64,000 nt of DNA from Haliclystus octoradiatus (Eukaryota > Cnidaria > Staurozoa > Stauromedusae > Haliclystidae). The stretch lies in contig OU744449.1 in the NCBI GenBank assembly GCA_916610825.1, positions 27,126,228 to 27,190,227 of the forward strand, in the 5' to 3' direction. Both the position numbers and the translations under genes were made by a program. Under the pieces are notes generated by a model. That model made no database searches and was not told the DNA's origin. It was given only the letters and a program-made list of their open reading frames with translations. Shown in pieces: positions 58,901-64,000 of the stretch (within the stretch, counting starts at the first letter, position 1; each line of letters begins with the position of its first letter).

Positions 58901-61787
58901 AGAGAAGCGTCTTAAAGACATGCAAACTCAAATGGAGGAAGATAGACGTAATGGTGATAGAGCTCATGAACAAGTTGAAAAACTCAATCAGAAGATGAAG
59001 AAAATGAGACAGCAATTGGAAGAATTGGTAAGTAATTGATCCACTGGTATATTATAACAGATTATACCTGTTTAAGCAGCCACCTGTACCTGATGGTCAT
59101 CAATTCATATTTTCCATATGATTGGTAACGGTAATGCAGTTCATGCCTATAAATGAAAACATCAATATAATGAATTGACAAGATATTGAATTATATATTA
59201 TAGATCTTAAATTTGATGAAGAGGCTAAATCTTAGGTAAACCTACAGTAACAATAATACATAGCAAATAGCATTTTGCGTTTTGTGATCACTAACAAGTT
59301 AACAACGCATATATAATCATGGATATAATGAAGTGCAGTAATGTGCAACACAATACAACCATCCGCGCACAGTTTCCTATGAGCTATTGATATTTGGCAA
59401 ACGAGAGGCACGTAAGAAGGAAACGAGAAGGCATCAGAAGATTATGAGCCGCCTCAGCGAGTAATTTTCGCTTTTGAGTTTTCTCCTGAAATGACTCGAG
59501 TGCACCAAATATCAATAGCTTATAGGAAACTGTGCGCCCATTGCATTGTATTATAGCTAGCACAACTTTTCAATCATCTACATGACTTTCTTGCTCATAA
59601 AATTGCTTTTAAAACTCCTGATCAAATTGCAAATTCTGATATCAAGTTCGAATTGCAAGATTGATTGTGTTTTCGAACCTAGTTTTGCTATGGTGAATTG
59701 GCGCAGCAAGCTCAAAACCAATCAGATTGTTCGAATCGTTTCCGTTATAATACAAACAGCAATGTCAGATGCAGTATAAACGCCTTTACCTTTGATTTTC
59801 CTCTGGTTTCAATGCGATTGACTTTGAAATCATTTTGTTGAATTTTCTACAATAATAACAAGCATTCAAACTGAGTACTGTTCACATAATAAAGATGAAC
59901 ATAGTTAGGAAAAGTATTTCTAACCTTTTATCCTCTTTATCGATCATAGGAAGGCCAAGCTGCGTCAAATCTTGCCAAATATCGAAAAGCACAAGCAGAA
60001 ATTGAAGATGCAGAAGAACGAGCCGAATCTGCTGAATCAGCATTGGCTAAACAACGAGCTAGATCACGTGGTTCAACAGGTGCACGAGGAGTAAGTAGTC
60101 AATAATAAAAATGAAACATAATAACTAAATCATAGCCTCTTCAAACAGCCACTTGTCTACAGACCCCGGTTGATGCTATCCTATAGAACCATGCTCCTGA
60201 TGATGATAATGCTAACAACACTATTGAGTGTATACACACCTTTAATTAATTATGTTTCCCGGATTGTAGCAATCTCATTCAGAATTAAAATGAGAATCAT
60301 CTCCTCCAGCTCAATTCAATGCGAGACTTACAATAATCTACTAACTATTTATTCTAACAATCTAACACTTGAAATGAAATGAAATTGTTTAATTATTAAC
60401 CAAAATTAAGATTAATATAATACAAACTAATAATAAACTTCTCTGATTTCTGTTTTGACTTTTAATTTGACTTCCAAACGGGAAAAAACTCATATGCTTG
60501 TATAAATCGAAAACTTTGAACAGGCCGACGTCAAATCGAATGTCAAATGCTTATCAGTATTAATTAATAATCATTTACCATAGGTCTAATCACCTATCAT
60601 GAGTCTAACCTACATTGTGGTCTTGACCGCACATAACTAATTTAATGACTAGCCTGCATTGATCATTCAAAAATGATATAACTGCCTTAAATAATTACAT
60701 CTTGACATCGAGTTCAGTCTAACAACTAACATTAATCAATGAACACAATAACTGTAAAATCAGATATCACAAATACTAACAACAACCACAACATTATGGC
60801 AAAATTAAATTTTATTGGAATTATCGAACAGCTATCAACTATTCAAAGCGGACGCCGATCAAAATTCACTTCTGGAATGACAACACCAACATATGAAGAC
60901 GAATAAAACAGGCAGGAGTATTTTAAACTTGTATTCCTTGTAATCAACTATTTAAATATTAAGTAAACATCTAATAGTAATATTTGATGGAAAGTAAAGA
61001 ATTTCATTGATCATAATTCAGCAAAAAGTCAACTTCATAAATATTGGTTATAAACTTACAACGTTGCTAGTGATATTACGTTGATTATTTTATAGCTTGA
61101 AATTGAGAATAAATAAGGAAAAAACATTGAACTAAGTTACCTAGTAGGATAAATTTTACTTGTTGATCGAAAAAGTTAAATTCTTAGAAATGTTCTTCAG
61201 TAGGATTCAAATGCTTATTTTCTAACAGAATTTCATGCAAAAGCTATAATACTGTACAATAAAACCTGTCAAAGCAGCCACCTCTATGCTAGGACCACGT
61301 GTATTTAGTATACAGTGAAACCTGTATATAACAGCCAGCTAAGAGAAGTAGATAAATTGACCACTATAGACAGGTGGCCGCTTTATAGATGTGATCGTTA
61401 TAACAGGTTTAACTGTAGTGGGCTATTTTACTTATAAAGTGGAACTTCTGTATTACTGTAGATAGGCCTATATTAATGACCAACTAGACATACAGTCTCT
61501 ATACAAAGGGCTATTGAATAGAATGTTTTATGCATACTGAAGTGGCCACTATATGGAGGTGGTCGCTATATAGAGGCTGTCCTAGTAACAGGTTTGCTGT
61601 ATGTTGTGCTTTTTAAAAAGTGAATTTCCAGATTCATTTTCATTTCAATTTATAAAGCAAGTTTTAGCCAACACAGCTTGACTATTTTTATTAATAATTT
61701 ATTTTAATCTTTCCGTTTTACCAACAGGCAAGCAGATCATCAAGCGCCCCAAGAAGTCCAAGGTCTCGTTTCGCAGGAGATGATTAG
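31902..61787 (+). CDS. Mhc: Muscle-type class II myosin heavy chain (44 shared exons + 2 alternative last exons)
   Basis: Thick-filament ATPase motor of contraction. Coding exons: 31902-32081, 32169-32312, 32913-33097, 33495-33585, 34103-34225, 35053-35116, 35609-35707, 35817-35920, 36277-36415, 37248-37459, 37863-37919, 38488-38658, 39401-39695, 40948-41003, 41164-41369, 41849-41969, 42540-42676, 43178-43259, 43522-43581, 44207-44320, 44413-44622, 45105-45227, 46286-46372, 46659-46739, 47031-47095, 47710-47800, 48254-48310, 48989-49075, 49584-49750, 50942-51020, 51404-51463, 51759-51944, 52667-52863, 53352-53484, 53745-53882, 54243-54318, 54715-54830, 55261-55385, 55533-55674, 56306-56485, 56968-57168, 57774-57944, 58827-59027, 59950-60090, then 60832-60906 or 61728-61787. 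Every junction is in phase. The shared part is 5754 nt (1918 aa), and 1942 or 1937 aa with tails, the usual myosin II length. [15 protein letters not shown] and LAGADIE favour the striated-muscle branch over non-muscle/smooth. Confidence 0.96.
36060..36200 (+). repeat. Dispersed repeat shared with 62935-63065
   Basis: Phrases ggagtggtgggcttgta, gtgtacgtttactgg, cttctgacgtcgaaaca and ctcgtgccaggg recur, diverged, near 62935-63065 (tggggtggttggttaat, gtgcgtttaatagccgg, cctcctgacgccaaca). The family is unknown. Confidence 0.4.
36851..37157. mobile_element. hAT-like MITE with 8-9 bp target duplication
   Basis: Ends ccgggggggggtaactcc and gagttaccccccgg are inverted. The flanks repeat accctatga (36842-36850 and 37158-37166). 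The 307-bp interior is non-coding. An 8-bp duplication would fit hAT transposases; the ninth base may be chance. Located in myosin intron 9. Confidence 0.75.
39724..40523. repeat. Nine-unit tandem repeat, 89-bp period
   Basis: Units start at 39724, 39812, 39901, 39990, 40079, 40168, 40257, 40346 and 40435. The first is 88 bp and differs slightly. The others are almost identical, so the expansion is recent. It lies just downstream of exon 13 in intron 13, and the first unit overlaps nothing coding. Confidence 0.96.
40563..40745. mobile_element. Pogo/Tigger-like MITE, complete copy
   Basis: Starts TACAGTGAAACCTGTACAG and ends with the inverted gtataatatgtttaactga. Interior phrases gtggtcgctgtacagagg. 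TA flanks fit Tc1/mariner/pogo insertion. Confidence 0.65.
42540..43259 (+). other. Mhc: Myosin neck exons 17-18 (lever arm, two IQ motifs)
   Basis: [19 protein letters not shown] leads into [18 protein letters not shown] (essential light chain site) and [18 protein letters not shown] (regulatory light chain site), ending in the [10 protein letters not shown] hook before the rod. Confidence 0.93.
42756..42870. mobile_element. Pogo/Tigger-like MITE, partial
   Basis: aacctgctatagcggtcacc, cctgtctatagtggcc and ctatacaggt phrases of the family. Truncated. Confidence 0.6.
43589..43740. mobile_element. Pogo/Tigger-like MITE
   Basis: Begins tacagtcaagctttgctata and ends atatacaggttgcactgcaa. Begins 8 bases after exon 19. 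Confidence 0.6.
45326..45506. mobile_element. Pogo/Tigger-like MITE, adjacent to SINE
   Basis: catggtcacctttctacaaa to ttatacacaggtttcattg. The SINE at 45517 inserted immediately beside it. Confidence 0.6.
45517..45883 (+). mobile_element. Full-length tRNA-derived SINE with 10-bp target duplication
   Basis: Flanked by cagttagtac at 45507-45516 and 45884-45893. The 5' end carries an A-box-like TTAGCTCAGATGGCAGAGC and a B-box-like GGTACAAATCC (normally GGTTCAAATCC), as in a tRNA promoter for RNA polymerase III. The 3' half contains two hairpins, ccactc...gagtgg and ggtg...cgacacc, conserved in other copies, then a short T-rich tail. Mobilised in trans by a LINE (known of SINEs). Confidence 0.85.
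46408..46590. mobile_element. Pogo/Tigger-like MITE, complete copy
   Basis: tacaataaaacctgctctaa to gatacaggtttcacttta. Contains the family phrases gtggtcactcttgtaatg and gtattttctattgaatcaa. Confidence 0.65.
47282..47405 (-). repeat. SINE fragment, antisense
   Basis: Reverse-complement matches to the SINE 3' half: cgtaccactttctcctattt, gagcaatcat and ctcagccacgatattgcaga. Confidence 0.6.
48596..48649. repeat. Perfect 14-bp stem hairpin in myosin intron 27
   Basis: tctaagcaaaacag (48596-48609) pairs with ctgttttgcttaga (48636-48649) around a 26-base loop. Confidence 0.75.
48767..48935. mobile_element. Small MITE-like repeat
   Basis: Repeated motif of the form ggggatattaag(c)aagtt appears on both strands: acttacttaatatccccc, gggggacattaagcgagtt, aggggatattaagcaagtt and gagggacattaatcgagtt. 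Non-coding. Confidence 0.5.
49293..49345. mobile_element. Pogo/Tigger-like MITE fragment
   Basis: aacctgctataacggacacctc at the start, then ctgcctatgatgtgg. Truncated, in intron 28. Confidence 0.5.
50521..50565 (-). ncRNA. Type I hammerhead ribozyme, copy B left arm
   Basis: Mirror of the right-arm ribozyme on the minus strand. The single arm mismatch falls just after the cleavage site and turns one stem I pair into G-U. Confidence 0.65.
50582..50626 (+). ncRNA. Type I hammerhead ribozyme, copy B right arm
   Basis: CTGATGA at 50588-50594. Stem II CGC/GCG with a CTCG loop. GAAA at 50607-50610. Stem III ACTT/AAGT, then U-A at 50618-50619. Predicted cleavage after 50619. Stem I ttgc/gcaa. All core positions are present; a T-T pair closes stem II, weaker than in copy A. 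Confidence 0.68.
51089..51355. mobile_element. hAT-like MITE copy with G-rich ends
   Basis: Starts ccccgggggagacttc and ends gaagtacccctccccccggg, inverted. The internal phrase ttacggtgtcaatttaaaga is shared with 26342-26601. Confidence 0.65.
52030..52145 (-). repeat. SINE fragment, antisense
   Basis: gatggcgcctgtactgctag, gagtgactctttcag and ctcagcgacgatactgcc match the SINE 3' half in reverse. Confidence 0.55.
52550..52655 (-). repeat. SINE fragment, antisense
   Basis: gggcctgtacttctagagga, gtggctttgagg and tctcagccatgacaata match the SINE 3' half in reverse, ending just before exon 33. Confidence 0.55.
54360..54432. mobile_element. Pogo/Tigger-like MITE fragment
   Basis: ggttagattacctcttatagc and gtacaacggtcattgg are family phrases, diverged. 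Confidence 0.4.
55758..55925. mobile_element. Foldback MITE, gaactgttcatgaa family
   Basis: Inverted phrases tgcgaagaaattcatgag and ttcacaggggcaag with repeated tcatgaactgttcat, as in 58608-58720. Confidence 0.5.
56078..56198. mobile_element. Pogo/Tigger-like MITE, second subfamily
   Basis: cagtagaaactgttcataac at the left, the phrases ctataacggcacatcgccta in the middle, and inverted ggtttctattgtaac at the right. Typical Tigger-style terminal text. Confidence 0.6.
56522..56648 (-). repeat. SINE fragment, antisense
   Basis: ggcacccgtaccattcccct, atttctggaggggcagctc and cagccgcaacactgcagatc match the SINE 3' half in reverse. Confidence 0.65.
58608..58720. mobile_element. Foldback MITE, gaactgttcatgaa family
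   Basis: Left arm agcagcttaggagttcatga, right arm tgatgaactcctaagctgtt, with outer tgcgaag/ttcgca and gcccc/ggggc. Forms a long hairpin in myosin intron 42. Confidence 0.75.
59352..59550. mobile_element. Foldback MITE with 33-bp inverted ends
   Basis: The arm at 59365-59397 (gcgcacagtttcctatgagc...) is the near-perfect reverse complement of 59505-59537. The outer acaatacaacc/attgcattgta extends the match. The 107-base interior is non-coding. Confidence 0.75.
60832..60906 (+). CDS. Mhc: Alternative terminal exon A: 24-residue tail
   Basis: Acceptor cgaacag at 60825-60831, phase 0, matching exon 44. It encodes [14 protein letters not shown] then [10 protein letters not shown] and stop TAA at 60904. 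AATAAA overlaps the stop (60902-60907) and another lies at 61108-61113, a normal distance for a separate polyadenylation site. A basic-then-acidic, Ser/Thr-rich non-helical tailpiece. Confidence 0.75.
   Translation, partial: LSTIQSGRRSKFTSGMTTPTYEDE
61254..61606. mobile_element. Two abutting Pogo/Tigger-like MITE copies
   Basis: acaataaaacctgtcaaagc, tacagtgaaacctgtatata, gtggccgctttatagatg and taacaggtttaactgta, then gaagtggccactatatggag and gtaacaggtttgctgta. The TIRs face each other. Lies between the two alternative myosin terminal exons. Confidence 0.6.
61728..61787 (+). CDS. Mhc: Alternative terminal exon B: 19-residue tail
   Basis: Acceptor ccaacag at 61721-61727, phase 0, also matching exon 44. 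It encodes [19 protein letters not shown] and stop TAG. The Ser-Pro and Arg-Ser pattern suggests a phosphorylatable tailpiece. An ATTAAA variant poly(A) signal is at 61928-61933. Confidence 0.8.
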   Translation, partial: ASRSSSAPRSPRSRFAGDD

Positions 61788-61799
61788 AAGACTATTTTA

Positions 61800-64000
61800 A
61801 AATACAATATTTTTATTTACAATAAGTCTCAGAGCTGGACAAAATAACTCAATTGTTATCTAAATAAGAGTTCATCAACATAATTATTTTATATTTTATT
61901 TTCTATAAACCATTGTTACTATTCCAAATTAAAATTTGATCACAAGTAGATTAGTAAAAAATTTATGTCTTTGTGTTTTTGATGAGCTAACTGCAAACAA
62001 GTTTTTAAAAATACAAACAATTTCCCTGGCAGTGTCAGAAATTTCAAAACTCTTGTGCCGTGCAACAAATTTATTTCAGAATTGACACTGCGATTATCCA
62101 GACTTTTTATGAAAGGACATTAAAAGTATGTTGATCTGCGTTTAAAATAGAGCATTTAAAATCATTGCTACTGTATTAGCAAAAAAAAAAAATTAAGGGT
62201 GTCCTATGTTTTCAAACAAACTATATATCTATAGGCTATAATCAAGCATTCTATTTAAAGTTACGTCCAGTTTTGATGATTGACCATTTGTGATTACTTG
62301 CAATTAAAATGATTTCTGTGAGCAAAAAGCAATATAAAGAATTGCATCGCTCATGGATATAAAACATACAATAAAAATATAAAGTAGGCATAAAGCAAAA
62401 CAAAACAACTCAACATATTTTACCAAGAAAATACAATTCTCAGACATCCTTAAACAGTCATGTTTACTGTTATAATCGTGTTAATTAAACTGTGAAAAGA
62501 ATTAAACATAAAATCAATTAACGAAGTTCCGCTTTCAGCCGAGATTATATCAAAATCTTTTCTAAATAGGTATTATGTTGCATAATTTATGAAAGCATTT
62601 CCTGTGAACTATTGCAACTTTCAAAGATACATCAATCGAGTTTGTTTTAAAAATTGATTGTGCTATGCAGGGTTCAATATCATAGGGGGTTGCGAGACTA
62701 AGCTAGAAGAAAACTGTAAGGAAGAGCAAGAACACGACATTTGAAAGTTCTTAATTTGAAGGCAAGGAACATTTCTATTTTATTATTATTCCAAATATTT
62801 TTGAGGATGCAGATTTCGCAATATGTTAATTACTGCATTTTAAAATTTGGTTGACATTCTTCACATTTATAAGTGATTAACAGAATTTTTTTTGGGATTT
62901 ATCATTTTTCCACAAACCGGGTAAGCTTGTAGCTTTTTTTCACTGGGGTGGTTGGTTAATTTGTTAGTATTTTGAAGCTTGTGTGCGTTTAATAGCCGGA
63001 TGATGCCCTCCTGACGCCAACATATAGTGCTCCCTGCGGGCCGTGGTCCGATGTCCTAGCCACTTCAACAAGGCAGCACTAGAAGAACTAAGGTATCAAA
63101 TAGAATCATGGAAGCAAAAAAAAAATATGATCAAACCCTGCCATCATACATGCAATCCTTCTCAACTGTTTTAATTTTTGTCACTGAGATCCTGAGTTTT
63201 TATATAGACCAGTGACGTTTGCCTTGATTATTGTAATCTGGATATAAGTTTGGATCAAAATGAAAACAAGGTTTTAAGCATTAAGAATTGAAGAATTTAT
63301 TAAAATTTGTATTTGAAAAGTAGGTGTAAATATAACAATGTTCACAAGCATGTGTCAACAGAAAACATTTCTTCAAAAATAAAGTTTCATTCTAAAAGCT
63401 TTGCTTCATAAAGTCATTAATAAATAACTGATAAAGATAGTTTAAAACTATCAATTTTTAGGCTGTGTATTATACTATTTTTCCTAGCCATTTAATTCTT
63501 ACAATTTTCAAGATTGTCCTTCGACATCTTCGTTCCCTTTTTCATTTTTATCAGCCAGATCAAGGTAAAAATCTTTTAGGTAACTTTCCAAATCAAGAGG
63601 GACAAAATCTAGGAAAGCAAATGTTGAAAATGAATGATGTTTGGAGGTTGATGAAGCAGGCCAAGTTCGGATTTACTTGCGTGTTATGATCTGGACATTT
63701 ATTACACTTGTGTGTTTCCGGTGCAAGCAACAGATAAATAGCAGGTAAATGACAAGGCGGTAGATCACCAACCGGTAGTCTCATTTTGATAAAAAAAAAT
63801 GACACTTAAATTATCCCAGGACTCATTGTAAGTAGTCAATAATGTATTGCAAAATATTAAGCATGGGGCAAACGCTCACAAGTAAATTCCATTGTGGACA
63901 TCTTGTTCTAGTGGTATATGGCAGATTGGAAAAGGTTGGAAAACCCAAATACTTTATTAATTGATAAATCACAAAATGCATACCTTGAAATAACTTTGAC
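61800..64000. other. Downstream of myosin, no gene recognised
   Basis: Presumed 3' UTR of the tail-B transcript to about 61950, then AT-rich intergenic DNA with the dispersed repeat near 62935-63065. ORFs at 63465-63689 and 63593-63805 (minus) have no motif or supporting splice signals. Confidence 0.4.

Larger units (their letters stand above)
43522..60090 (+). other. Mhc: Myosin rod exons 19-44 (coiled coil)
   Basis: About 1075 residues without proline-rich breaks, with a continuous hydrophobic heptad and charge repeat. Landmarks are [14 protein letters not shown] (start of S2), [23 protein letters not shown] text in exon 35 ([14 protein letters not shown]), LERSERNRR-like text (SERNRRLM) and the assembly-competence region near [20 protein letters not shown]. 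It dimerises and packs into thick filaments. Confidence 0.93.

Overview
The window is an intron-rich, AT-rich animal genome segment. It holds multi-exon genes with GT-AG introns, a NOX-type NADPH oxidase, a secreted fibrinogen-domain protein, a full muscle-type class II myosin heavy chain, and several metazoan transposon classes. The gene content fits a marine invertebrate, perhaps a deuterostome such as a tunicate or echinoderm, but the sequence alone does not settle the phylum. All exon models were built by hand from splice sites, reading phase and protein-family motifs.

Layout: (1) 285-11133, minus strand: the 5' half of a NOX5-like NADPH oxidase in five phase-consistent exons. Its C-terminal FAD/NADPH half lies before the window start. 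Its introns carry a 1.26-kb (AAT)n array, a palindromic element with hammerhead-ribozyme cores on both strands, and a complete LTR retrotransposon (4985-9210) with identical 214-bp LTRs. (2) 13186-16746: a graveyard of nested retroelements, with a broken CR1/L2-like LINE (minus) lying in a 5'-truncated Ty3/Gypsy-like element (plus). (3) 16896-23053, plus: a four-exon secreted fibrinogen-related protein of 325 aa. (4) 26705-27440, plus: an unrecognised lysine-rich, coiled-coil then acidic ORF, followed by three compact RNA-like inverted-repeat structures and a (CAT)n tract. (5) 31902-61787, plus: the whole coding region of a muscle-type myosin II heavy chain. Forty-four shared exons encode 1918 residues and end with a choice of two in-phase terminal exons (24- or 19-residue tails). 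A TATA box and a perfect MEF2-type site lie just upstream. (6) 61800-64000: no supported gene.

The myosin introns are a museum of small repeats. They include a pogo/Tigger-like MITE in many copies, a hAT-like MITE with G-rich ends, a full tRNA-derived SINE with a 10-bp target-site duplication, foldback MITEs, and a nine-unit 89-bp tandem repeat. The most unusual signal is the dispersed hairpin family (3656-3818, 50492-50655, decayed at 19324-19410). Its arms encode type I hammerhead ribozymes and its flanks carry ATT runs that appear to have seeded the giant microsatellite.
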